NCBI GenBank assembly: GCA_030425425.1
Contig: JAUIAO010000007.1
Span: 62,001-126,000 of the forward strand
From: Bacteroidia bacterium
Lineage (GTDB): Bacteria > Bacteroidota > Bacteroidia > Cytophagales > Cyclobacteriaceae
DNA length: 64,000 nucleotides
Reading direction: 5' to 3'
Position 1 is the first letter of the stretch; each line of letters starts with the position of its first letter. Shown here piece by piece: positions 45,365 to 53,342 of the stretch. Under the pieces are notes generated by a model. That model saw only the letters and a program-made list of their open reading frames with translations. It ran no database searches and was not told the origin of the DNA. Made by a program: the position numbers and the translations under genes.

Positions 45365-47449
45365 TCAGTTTCGTTTTCCTTCGCCTTTTGGCTTTCGGAT
45401 TTTTCTTCTATTGGAGCCACCTGGAATTGGTTTGGACTTCTTGGTGAAGTTTCCGAAGTTGTAATTTTTAGAAGGTTTCGATGCCCCGGATACTGATCTG
45501 TTTCCGGCGAAGATTTGATTTCGACTATTTGATGACCTGGAAGAACCGGATACAGATCTATTGCCAGCATAGCCTGCATTGGCATTATTGGATGATTTGC
45601 TGGAAGAAGATGAAGACCTGATTTTGTTACGTTTGAATAATCCTCTGCCGAAACTCGGTCTGGAACTATGAGCATTTCTTCTAAGGTTCCTGTTTTCAGT
45701 TGGTTTATTAGGCGCTATTGATATCGCACCTCTTCCTATAGGTTTCTGATCAGACGCTGCTGATTTAGCTGATTTTACTCTTCCAAGGTTCGGGTTTTTA
45801 GATGGTATCTGAGGAGTTACAGAGATCACACCGCGTGAATTGGTCTTTTGGCCTACTCCTGCTGGAGGGTCAGATTTTATTGGGTTTCTATTCGGGTTTT
45901 TAGTTGGGATGTCTGTATCACCATTTAGTATTGGTGTTGGGTTTGTGTTTCGTGTAGGTTTAGGGTCACCACTTAGGCTATTGAACCTTTTACTTCTTGG
46001 TGATTGCTCATCAATCACCTGATAAATTTTATCATCTCCCTTGATCCTCACCTTTTTGCCCAAAAAGCTTCCGACTTTTCCTTTTGAGCTGCTCCTATTT
46101 TTAGTTGGAACTCTCACTGGAGAGACAGAGTTGCTGTTTCCATGTTTTCCAAAAATGAAATTGACACCAAGTCTTAGGTCGATTGCCTGAAACCGGCTCA
46201 TGTCCAAAGTGAACATCTGATCTGCGGCAACATAAAGTTGAAGAGGCCCACCTCTAAGAGCAAGTGCTGCTCCGGCATTCAAAAACTGCTGAGGGAGTCG
46301 AGTTACATTCACACTGGCTACCAAATGCTCGCCCACCTGATGCTTGTAGCCCCCACCAAGTGCAAGTTTGACCTGACCCATATTGTATCGAGCTGCTGCC
46401 GTACCAACTATGCTTCCCTTCTTTGAAATATTATATACTCCTGTGAAGTAAGCTTTTGGGCTTAAAATCGTGCTATAGGTTTCGTAGGTTTCTGTTTTCC
46501 GGTTCTTGAACCTATCGATCAACGAATCTTGTATGGTTTCTTCCAGCATATCCGGTTCTTTCAGGTTGATGCCTTCAAATACCATAGAGGTATCACTCAT
46601 CGAGTGATTTTTGATAGCATCCTTCCACGAAATGAATCCCAAATCCACAATAGAGGTGGAGAAAGAAAACCGACGATCCATGTCCCAACTCATTCCCAGG
46701 TCCAGACCAACACCACTGTTTGCATTGGCAATGGCATAAGTTGCTGGATCGGCCACATCTCCATTTAGCGCTGTAAAACCACTTGTTCTCAAAGATGCAT
46801 TTTGCAATTCGAGCGCCAGAGAGTAATCTTCTCTTTTGGTTGTCAAGTTAGCAGTAAACCGAGGGTCAGTGCTGGCGTTGGCAATTCCCTGCAGGTATTT
46901 TGCTCTGGCACCAACAGATACATGGTTGATCTTTGTGGTAAACCCTACTCCATATTCTCTATACCACGAAAAGTTCATCCTGGTTTTTCCGAGCTTCATC
47001 TCTTCATCAAGATGAACACCATTTCCTTCGATCACATATTCTATCAATGCCTTTTGATAAAACACGTCAGATTCGATTCTTTCATTAGCAAAGAAACTGA
47101 TCATCTTGCCAGGACTTGGAGATATGCCTAAGTGAAACAACCCGATTTCGGCTGTTGTGTGAACCATGTTGTTAGGCTGGAGGCTTTTTAAAAACTTGTC
47201 CAGGTCAACCACATTTTGTCCGCCTTCTTCTGACACAAAATCATGATAACTGAACTTATTATTGACGTTTAGATGAATTCCAGATATGGCAGGTAAGCCA
47301 ATAAAAACTTTTCCATCAGGGACATAAGCAGGGTTAAGAAAGCTATTTTGATAGGTAGTGTTCCCAAGGTGGTGGAATGACATACTCGTCTGACCATAGG
47401 AGACTATTGTGAACAATAGCAGAATGATATGTAGACTTATCTTTCTCAT
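45365..47449 (-). CDS. DUF5723 outer-membrane protein with basic C-terminal extension
   Basis: A 694-residue exported protein with a signal peptide ending IVSYGQ. Residues 20-440 match the DUF5723 barrel family (SFHHLGNTTYQNSFLNPAY, several barrel-like strand pairs, LRLGVNFIFG at its end). The last 250 residues are low-complexity and very basic, rich in Ser, Asn, Arg and Lys, with a repeated GNRSVSG motif. The tail could bind polyanions such as lipopolysaccharide or nucleic acid, or cross-link to the wall. The gene overlaps the upstream lipoprotein gene by 4 bp. Confidence 0.8.
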   Translation of the reverse strand: MRKISLHIILLLFTIVSYGQTSMSFHHLGNTTYQNSFLNPAYVPDGKVFIGLPAISGIHLNVNNKFSYHDFVSEEGGQNVVDLDKFLKSLQPNNMVHTTAEIGLFHLGISPSPGKMISFFANERIESDVFYQKALIEYVIEGNGVHLDEEMKLGKTRMNFSWYREYGVGFTTKINHVSVGARAKYLQGIANASTDPRFTANLTTKREDYSLALELQNASLRTSGFTALNGDVADPATYAIANANSGVGLDLGMSWDMDRRFSFSTSIVDLGFISWKDAIKNHSMSDTSMVFEGINLKEPDMLEETIQDSLIDRFKNRKTETYETYSTILSPKAYFTGVYNISKKGSIVGTAAARYNMGQVKLALGGGYKHQVGEHLVASVNVTRLPQQFLNAGAALALRGGPLQLYVAADQMFTLDMSRFQAIDLRLGVNFIFGKHGNSNSVSPVRVPTKNRSSSKGKVGSFLGKKVRIKGDDKIYQVIDEQSPRSKRFNSLSGDPKPTRNTNPTPILNGDTDIPTKNPNRNPIKSDPPAGVGQKTNSRGVISVTPQIPSKNPNLGRVKSAKSAASDQKPIGRGAISIAPNKPTENRNLRRNAHSSRPSFGRGLFKRNKIRSSSSSSKSSNNANAGYAGNRSVSGSSRSSNSRNQIFAGNRSVSGASKPSKNYNFGNFTKKSKPIPGGSNRRKIRKPKGEGKRN

Positions 47450-49047
47450 AGTTCTGCGTTTAATTCTCCTGCCACCCCAACATTTATATCCAGATAGTAG
47501 TCTGAAAGTATTTTATAATATAAGTCTCTTGACCCTTGGTTTCCAGGAGTGTTGAGATAGACTGATACGATGAGCTGAGTGCCAGATTGTCTCATGGCAG
47601 CAATACCCTCTTCACCTAAGGGAATATCCGCAACATTTACTCTTGGCTCAGTTACAATCCCGTCAATATCCAGATACGGGGATTCCAATACTGTCACCAC
47701 CGGGACAGTGTGCAATGTCTGGTCAAATGAATCTCTAAACTCGACCTCTAAAAGTGCTAAGAAAGGCAAACTGTTTTCTGATGCAATCCGAATCGTTACA
47801 GCTTCGGTTCCATTAAAATCTAATCCTGATCCCAGGTCAAATTTCAAATCCCTCTTTACATCCTTCATCGAGACTTCTAGTGGCAGCTTGATAGTAAGGT
47901 CTGCATTGAATTCATTTTCACTGCTTACAAAATTGACCGAAGTATCGTTTTTTGGGTTGGCAATTGCCAACAGGTCAAAACCAAAAACAGAAGGTGTCGC
48001 TTCTAATAAATCTTGAATGGATGAATTGGAGGCATTGATTGAGATTTGAGATGAAGTTTGGGTTCCCGGAGAAGCAGAAGCTGCAATTACCTGTGGACTA
48101 TTAGTCACTGTTCCAGTCAGGTCGATTTGCTGAGCAGTACCATCTACCGTATCTATTCCATAGATCTGACTCATGTCTATACCTAGTGGTATTCCATAAG
48201 AATTATGAAAATCAAGAATGATCTCCGGAGCTTTAAACTTCAAGCCTGAATTTCCAAAATTATTGAAGAAGCTCACGTCTACACTGCTACCATTTCCCTG
48301 AATGGTATCCTGACTAAAATATCCATATACGAGATCAAAGACCTGATCTCTAAAGTCAATCGATAACTCCAGCTGATCTCCTGCGCTGATGCTTTCACCT
48401 GCATCTAGCATTACAGTAAAGTCTACCGCCACAGTAAAAACGTTACTATCTCCCGGATTGGTGAGGTTGGTTTTGTAACCTGAGATGTCTCTATTGTTCG
48501 AGCTGGTAGCTCCGCCAGCGAGATTGCCTGAGAAAAAAACCGGGTTCTCTGTTGCCTGATCTACCGTACTGTTTACCGTAATTCCGTATATGATGTTTCC
48601 TACAGTGGTTGACACCAGTTCTAAATCAATGAAGCCACTTTCATAATGTACCGCAGACAGCTTTTCACCATCCTGAGCATTGAAGCTGAAGGTTAATTCA
48701 GTATTAACAGGAATTGCCTGTGAACTGGCTGTGGCAGGAGTTGCCGGGAGGTCTATTTGAGCAGTGTGGCTGATGTCTTGTAATTCAACAATTTTGGTGT
48801 CTGTTTTGAAAGAAACTGAGTCGCGGTAATAAAACGTAATCAATGAGGAACTGTCCTCTTCAAAATTCAATGCTGAATCACTCGCATCCTCAATCAACTC
48901 TTGCATGGTATACGTGGCATGTCCGAGAGGAAGCGCAGCATACCCCGTAAGCACCGGGTTTTTCAGATTCTCAAAGTCAACTGATGACGGATTGCAATCC
49001 AATAAAAGGACCGAGAGTAGAATCAATATGAGCGGAGTAGCTTTCAA
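47446..49047 (-). CDS. Large beta-rich lipoprotein of unknown function
   Basis: About 533 residues from a TTG at 49047, which lies 4 bp after the stop of the upstream gene and gives a clean lipoprotein signal (LILILLSVLLLDC). An ATG at 49104 or 49116 would overlap that gene by more than 50 bp and add a charged leader. The mature protein is all beta in pattern (YRDSVSFKTDTKIVEL, SGFIDLELVSTTVG, DLTIKLPLEVSMKDV). I do not recognise a family. The gene overlaps the DUF5723 gene by 4 bp, so the two probably form a surface pair. Confidence 0.75.
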   Translation of the reverse strand: MKATPLILILLSVLLLDCNPSSVDFENLKNPVLTGYAALPLGHATYTMQELIEDASDSALNFEEDSSSLITFYYRDSVSFKTDTKIVELQDISHTAQIDLPATPATASSQAIPVNTELTFSFNAQDGEKLSAVHYESGFIDLELVSTTVGNIIYGITVNSTVDQATENPVFFSGNLAGGATSSNNRDISGYKTNLTNPGDSNVFTVAVDFTVMLDAGESISAGDQLELSIDFRDQVFDLVYGYFSQDTIQGNGSSVDVSFFNNFGNSGLKFKAPEIILDFHNSYGIPLGIDMSQIYGIDTVDGTAQQIDLTGTVTNSPQVIAASASPGTQTSSQISINASNSSIQDLLEATPSVFGFDLLAIANPKNDTSVNFVSSENEFNADLTIKLPLEVSMKDVKRDLKFDLGSGLDFNGTEAVTIRIASENSLPFLALLEVEFRDSFDQTLHTVPVVTVLESPYLDIDGIVTEPRVNVADIPLGEEGIAAMRQSGTQLIVSVYLNTPGNQGSRDLYYKILSDYYLDINVGVAGELNAEL

Positions 49048-49051
49048 GTTG

Positions 49052-49978
49052 CTAAAAATTATAAATTTTGGGCGAATCGAAAACCTTTCTGCCTTGTTTT
49101 TCATTGAAACCAGCAATGCCTTGCAATCCCCCAGTGTGCAATAGTACTATTTTGCTATTAGTTATAAAAAAACCTTGATGCATTAAGTCCATAAACGCAT
49201 AAAACATTTTTCCAGTATAAATCGGGTCGAGGGTAATGCTGGACAATTTTGAAAAATCCTTGATAAAGTCAACCAGGCTTTGATCTAATTTACCGTAACC
49301 ACCAAAATGATATTTGTCTAGCAATGTGAAGTTTCTATTATCAATCGTGTTTTGGTCAAGCAGCTCTTGAAAATCCTTATGAACAAAGCTTCCTTTCAGG
49401 GATGAAACACCGATGGTGTGTCCATTTCCCCTCATACCTTTTACCAGACCGGCCATTGTTCCTCCTGTACCAAGTGCAGTTATGATATAATCAGGCTCAA
49501 AATTAATTTCATTTAATATTTCTGCACAGCCGTCAATAGCCAGGTGATTCGTACCACCTTCCGGCAATAAATAATGATCCGGGAACTCATCTATCAGGGA
49601 GGAGGGATCAGCTTTCAATTCGCGAAACTTGGTTCTTGTTACAAACCTCATTTCCATACCATTGTGACTAGCTAGCCGTAATGTTGGGTTGCTATCAGGG
49701 TTGAGTTCATCTCCCCTGATGATGCCGATAGATTGCAAACTATGCTCATTTGCAGCCGCGGCTGTTGCGGCGATATGATTGGAATAGGCTCCCCCAAATG
49801 TTAAAAGACCTTTTTTCCCATGCTCTTTGGCTGCCTGGATGTTGTATTTGAGCTTTCTGTATTTGTTTCCACTGACATGTGGGTGAATCAGATCATCACG
49901 CTTTACCCATACTTCTAACTGATGATCCTGAAACTCGGGAAGCACTAATTTTTGAATAGGTGACGGAATCTGAGCCAT
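49052..49978 (-). CDS. ACC deaminase / D-cysteine desulfhydrase family enzyme
   Basis: A 308-residue PLP-dependent enzyme of the fold-type II family. The Schiff-base lysine is in HVSGNKYRKLKYN (Lys about 39), and GGAYSNHIAATAAAA is the cofactor-phosphate and substrate region. Other blocks are LPEGGTNHLA, ALGTGGTMAGLVKG and VLLHTGGLQGIAG. Members break down 1-aminocyclopropane-1-carboxylate or D-cysteine; the residues that distinguish them cannot be judged here. It heads the minus-strand series with the two surface-protein genes. Confidence 0.9.
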   Translation of the reverse strand: MAQIPSPIQKLVLPEFQDHQLEVWVKRDDLIHPHVSGNKYRKLKYNIQAAKEHGKKGLLTFGGAYSNHIAATAAAANEHSLQSIGIIRGDELNPDSNPTLRLASHNGMEMRFVTRTKFRELKADPSSLIDEFPDHYLLPEGGTNHLAIDGCAEILNEINFEPDYIITALGTGGTMAGLVKGMRGNGHTIGVSSLKGSFVHKDFQELLDQNTIDNRNFTLLDKYHFGGYGKLDQSLVDFIKDFSKLSSITLDPIYTGKMFYAFMDLMHQGFFITNSKIVLLHTGGLQGIAGFNEKQGRKVFDSPKIYNF

Positions 49979-50045
49979 GCTGTGAAGATAGGTGATCTTT
50001 TATTCAACCATAAATCATGTTTCGTTATCATTGATTCTGAAGTCC

Positions 50046-50073
50046 GTTGACTGAATACTATTGTCTAATTTTG
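50046..50073 (+). promoter_or_regulatory. Promoter-like site upstream of rluD
   Basis: TAATTTTG (50066-50073) fits the phylum's TAnnTTTG box 4 bp before the ATG, with GTTG (50046-50049) 16 nt upstream as a weak second box. The distance to the start codon is short, so a leaderless or near-leaderless transcript is implied. Confidence 0.35.
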
Positions 50074-50077
50074 CAAA

Positions 50078-51121
50078 ATGAGTGAAAGCCCCGAAGAGTT
50101 TCAGGAAGAAGAATTGTTTGAACATCACCACATAGTAGTGGACAAAAAGCAGGAATTGCTGCGTATCGACAAGTTTTTGATGGATCGATTGCCGAATGTT
50201 ACCCGTAACAAGGTTCAAACGGGAATCAAAGAAGGCATGGTGAAAGTGAACGCTGAGCAGGTGAAGCCCAATTATAAAGTGAGACCCGGGGATGATATTC
50301 ATGTTTATTTCACTGAGCCTCCACGTGATGATGAAGTTGTGCCGGAAGATATTCCGCTCAACATTGTCTTTGAAGATGATCATTTACTGATAGTCAACAA
50401 GCCTGCAGGAATGGTTGTCCACCCGGCATATCAAAACTGGTCAGGTACTTTGGTCAATGCACTGGCCTATCATTTTCAGAATTTACCGGAAATGGAAGGA
50501 AATGACGGAAGGCCTGGTTTGGTACACCGAATTGATAAAGACACATCGGGTCTATTGGTTATTGCCAAAACAGAGAAAGGAATGGCCGGGCTGGCCAAAC
50601 AGTTTTTCGATCATAGCATTGAGCGCACCTATTATGCTTTAGTTTGGGGAGAACCAGATCCGGCAGATGGAACTGTAGATATTCACCTTGGCAGAAGCCT
50701 GAAAGATCGGCGGATAACTACGGCTTTTCCGGATGGAGATTTTGGGAAAACAGCCATCACTCATTACAAAACCCTCAAACAGATGCATTATGTGAGTCTG
50801 GTTCAGTGTAATCTGGAGACCGGGCGAACACATCAGATCAGGGCGCACATGAGATGGATCGGTCATCCGTTGTTCAATGATGCTACGTATGGTGGAGATC
50901 AGATCAGGAAAGGAACGACTTTTACGAAATATAAGCAGTTCGTTCAGAACTGCTTCAAAGTGATGCCTCGCCAGGCACTTCATGCTAAGACACTTGGTTT
51001 CAAACATCCGGTTAGTGGAGAGTTTATGCAGTTTGATTCTGAGCTACCAGAGGATTTTGTGAATGTGTTAGACAAGTGGGAAAGCTATACGAATCACATT
51101 CAGCCGGGAGAGGAAGAGTGA
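50078..51121 (+). CDS. rluD: RluD-type pseudouridine synthase
   Basis: A 347-residue RNA-modifying enzyme. An S4 RNA-binding domain (about residues 26-86, RIDKFLMDRLPNVTRNKVQTGIKEG in part) precedes the RluA-type catalytic domain with GLVHRIDKDTSG (catalytic Asp153), ERTYYALVWG and GRTHQIRAHM. RluD modifies helix 69 of 23S rRNA. It is monocistronic, divergent from the ACC deaminase-like gene. The 322-bp gap after it holds the first copy of the accessory-region repeat. Confidence 0.93.
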   Translation: MSESPEEFQEEELFEHHHIVVDKKQELLRIDKFLMDRLPNVTRNKVQTGIKEGMVKVNAEQVKPNYKVRPGDDIHVYFTEPPRDDEVVPEDIPLNIVFEDDHLLIVNKPAGMVVHPAYQNWSGTLVNALAYHFQNLPEMEGNDGRPGLVHRIDKDTSGLLVIAKTEKGMAGLAKQFFDHSIERTYYALVWGEPDPADGTVDIHLGRSLKDRRITTAFPDGDFGKTAITHYKTLKQMHYVSLVQCNLETGRTHQIRAHMRWIGHPLFNDATYGGDQIRKGTTFTKYKQFVQNCFKVMPRQALHAKTLGFKHPVSGEFMQFDSELPEDFVNVLDKWESYTNHIQPGEEE

Positions 51122-51443
51122 TGACAGTTGTTTGGTGGTCGGTGGTTTTCTGGTAATTTTCACAGCTTCTCCTTTAGGGCAAGGGCTAAAAAAGTGTGAA
51201 ATAGCTTATTCTCAGCCAAGGTTAGTGTCCACACTAACCTGATATTCACGCCATGGATTTTGTCCTGAAAATCCAGATAATCTATGACACAAATCGAGGC
51301 GTAGGAGTCCCACTATTATTGGCACAGCCAATACAATATTAGTTGCCCGGTGCAACCGAGCGACAAAGAAAGGTGATATAAAAACCTATTTATACTTAAC
51401 TTTCTTTCAATTATATCTACCAGTATTAGTTAGATCATGTTTT
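51122..51443. other. Intergenic region with repeat family 1, copy A
   Basis: The 322-bp gap after rluD has no ORF. Bases 51209-51372 are copy A of the repeat. The remainder to 51443 is AT-rich and lies 3' of the Imm11-like gene on the minus strand. Confidence 0.75.
51209..51372. repeat. Repeat family 1, copy A
   Basis: A 164-bp element that aligns with 52104-52274 over its whole length, from TTCTCAGC to GACAAAGAAAG, with blocks such as ACGCCATGGATTTT, AAATCGAGGCGTA, CGGTGCAACCGA. It contains inverted repeats: GGTTAGTGT-cc-ACACTAACC (51220-51239), TGGATTTT-gtcctg-AAAATCCA (51254-51275) and ATTGGC-aca-GCCAAT. It lies 72 bp after the Imm11-like gene in that gene's direction. Confidence 0.85.
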
Positions 51444-51995
51444 TCAGCTCACAAGTGCAAAGTGTAAACCTGCATACTTGCCCGATTCTAAAACTTCTTT
51501 AAGCTCTTCATTAACAATAATTGCAATATTAAATTTCATCAATCTAAACATTTGCTTATCGTTGAGAGTGCTCTCATCAACAATTAGTTTAAAAAACGCT
51601 CTGTAATCACCCGCCTTATCCGGCCTGACAGGATCATTAATTTCAAATTTCTGATAGTCTGAAAGTGATTCATCCACGCAATCAACCTCCTCTTCAATTA
51701 CGAGTATAAAATATTCTGAATTAAGATTTGATTCGCTTATAATAGTAACTGGAATAAAGCTAATTCCTTGACAATTTTGTACTAAAACTTCCTTAAGTAC
51801 TTTACTTACAACAGGAGGTCCATTACCCTCAACAATTGTGAAATCCATTGGCTCTCCCTCTTCATAAACTTCTATTCTGGCATCCTCGAAACTAAGAGAA
51901 TTCTCACCTTTAAATTTCAAACTTAAACCACTAACATCCCCTAAATACCAACGATTTTTAAAATTGATATCATCTTGTAATCTGTAATATTTCAT
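51444..51995 (-). CDS. Imm11-like immunity protein, orphan
   Basis: A 183-residue soluble protein with no signal peptide. The C-terminal stretch (DKQMFRLMKFNIAIIVNEELKEVLE, in part, then GKYAGLHFALVS) has the lFrl...iiVneelkeaLe...glhF pattern of the Imm11/DUF1629 family of immunity proteins against polymorphic toxins. The start MKYYRLQDDINFKNRWYLGDV also fits. No toxin gene lies beside it, so it may be an orphan that protects from neighbours' toxins. It is flanked on both sides by copies of the same repeat, with one copy 3' of it. Confidence 0.6.
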   Translation of the reverse strand: MKYYRLQDDINFKNRWYLGDVSGLSLKFKGENSLSFEDARIEVYEEGEPMDFTIVEGNGPPVVSKVLKEVLVQNCQGISFIPVTIISESNLNSEYFILVIEEEVDCVDESLSDYQKFEINDPVRPDKAGDYRAFFKLIVDESTLNDKQMFRLMKFNIAIIVNEELKEVLESGKYAGLHFALVS

Positions 51996-52320
51996 TGTTT
52001 CTTAATTAACCATTTATTCACCTGTGATCCTTCGGGTTGCGCTTCTTTTCCTATTCGTTCAAATGTATTATTTACCGTATTTCTGTATTCAGAAGTTTCT
52101 GATTTCTCAGCTTGAGTTTAATCGCCACACTAACCTAATATTTATTTACGCCATGGATTTTTTGTCCTCAAAGTCCAGATATTCTAAGACGCAAATCGAG
52201 GCGTAAGAATCCCATTCTTATTGGCTCAGCCAGTCCAATATCAGTCGTCCGGTGCAACCGATCGACAAAGAAAGAAGTTTAAGGTTTTATTTGCTGAAAA
52301 TGTCAACCACTTAAAAGCAG
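51996..52320. other. Intergenic region with repeat family 1, copy B
   Basis: The 325-bp gap between the Imm11-like gene and the next small gene holds no ORF of note. Bases 52104-52274 are copy B of the repeat, 47 bp after the 71-residue gene in that gene's direction. The part nearest 51996 is the presumed leader of the Imm11-like gene. Confidence 0.75.
52104..52274. repeat. Repeat family 1, copy B
   Basis: A 171-bp element related to copy A along its length. The central hairpin keeps the TCCT loop (52165-52168) with a G-C closing pair and a GGA/TCC base, but its stem carries two extra T on one side. The stem TTGGC-tca-GCCAg is also kept in weaker form. It lies 3' of the 71-residue gene on the minus strand. 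Confidence 0.85.
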
Positions 52321-52536
52321 CTAGTTTAGGGTATTGCTCCTATAATAGAGTTTGTTCCCATCTTGATCATGAATGGATGTAATTGTATCTTTTCTTTCAA
52401 GCTCATCTAAAATTTCAGTCAATGTCACACAATATTTGTGAAACGAGCATATTCTTAACCTTCTATCTATTTGATACTTTGTAATTCCATTCGACCTTTT
52501 TTCAATAAGATCAACTATGTAATCCTCAACTTTCAT
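52321..52536 (-). CDS. Small orphan protein, possibly winged-helix
   Basis: A 71-residue basic protein. The order helix (VEDYIVDLIEKRS), ITKYQIDRRLRI, helix (LTEILDELERKDT), then beta hairpin (ITSIHDQDGNKLYYRS) resembles a winged-helix DNA-binding fold, though no family is recognised. It lies between repeat copies B and C, in the same orientation as the Imm11-like gene, so it looks like a second unit of the same array. Confidence 0.55.
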   Translation of the reverse strand: MKVEDYIVDLIEKRSNGITKYQIDRRLRICSFHKYCVTLTEILDELERKDTITSIHDQDGNKLYYRSNTLN

Positions 52537-52591
52537 GTTTAAAAATCTGGATGACTTAGAGCATCAGGGTGGAATAATTCTTTCGGAATAA

Positions 52592-52634
52592 ACCTAGGTT
52601 AGTATCCACGCCTTTGATTGTGTCCTCACAATCA
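52592..52634. repeat. Repeat family 1, degenerate copy C
   Basis: A short form that keeps the GGTTAGTaTCCAC and CACGCC... parts of copy A. It has a perfect hairpin TGATTGTG-tcct-CACAATCA (52615-52634) with two base pairs changed on both strands relative to copy A. It lies 3' of the DUF6503-like gene on the minus strand and 5' of the 71-residue gene. Confidence 0.6.
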
Positions 52635-52649
52635 TTAAGTTCATAATAC

Positions 52650-53294
52650 TTACTCAACCCGATCAAGAATATCTGTACCCAGGTATTTCATTTTGGGTAA
52701 GACGTACCAACTTCTCTCTTTCGGGATTTTTATACCATCATATTCTATTTCCCCTGCCAATTTGATAAGCTCCCCTTTGCCAGCCTCTTCGTCTTTGTAA
52801 AACTTGTATTCCAGCATCCTGCCAGTGGTTTCATCAAATGAGAAATACCACGTATCAGACTCGTAGGCTACCCGAAGCACATTGACAGGTTGATCATTGA
52901 CGGTGGCTTTTCCAGAAAACGTGATTTCGGGAGTACTTTCATCCATCAGCTTCATTGGTAGTCCCCAGAGATAGAGGTAGTAATTTCTGAGCATGAGCCC
53001 ACGTGCTTCCTCTTTGTCTCCTTTTAGGACTTTGGCCTGCTCACCAGTGATTTCATAGACTTCCTCACCATTTCTATTGATGGTCATGTTTCCTTTCTGA
53101 TTGTCGATCTTGATGGTGGCTTTTCGATCATCACCTTCTGGTCGGGTTTCTGTGAAATAGAAAGTTGCATCGAGTGATGCCCATTGGTTTTCCGGATCAT
53201 GATATTGGATGCTTTGCTGTAAAACTCTGTCGGCATCTACTTGTGCAAAAAGCATCGTAGGAAGAAATAGTAAGGAAAATAACATTTTGATCAT
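52650..53294 (-). CDS. DUF6503-like exported protein
   Basis: A 214-residue exported protein with a signal peptide ending TMLFAQ (an ATG at 53285 is also possible). It has HDPENQWASLDATFYFTETRPEGDDR, in part, the pattern of the DUF6503 family, then TINRNGEEVYEITGE and WYFSFDETTGRMLEYKFYKDE. The fold is probably a periplasmic lipocalin- or LolA-like half-barrel that binds lipids; the role is unknown. It is the gene next to repeat copy C. Confidence 0.7.
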   Translation of the reverse strand: MIKMLFSLLFLPTMLFAQVDADRVLQQSIQYHDPENQWASLDATFYFTETRPEGDDRKATIKIDNQKGNMTINRNGEEVYEITGEQAKVLKGDKEEARGLMLRNYYLYLWGLPMKLMDESTPEITFSGKATVNDQPVNVLRVAYESDTWYFSFDETTGRMLEYKFYKDEEAGKGELIKLAGEIEYDGIKIPKERSWYVLPKMKYLGTDILDRVE

Positions 53295-53342
53295 CTTGCC
53301 AAGATAGTAAGAATGATTTTAAGGTTTTGGAGTTAATACCAA

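Noticed and set aside
49048-49116. ATG starts at 49104 and 49116 for the large lipoprotein
   Set aside because: They overlap the end of the ACC deaminase-like gene by more than 50 bp and put a long charged segment before the lipobox. The TTG at 49047 is 4 bp after that gene's stop.
51209-52274. Repeat family 1 as an integron attC site
   Set aside because: The layout suggests cassettes, but the ends do not show the GTTRRRY and RYYYAAC core sites, and no integrase gene is in the window. I do not assign attC without those.
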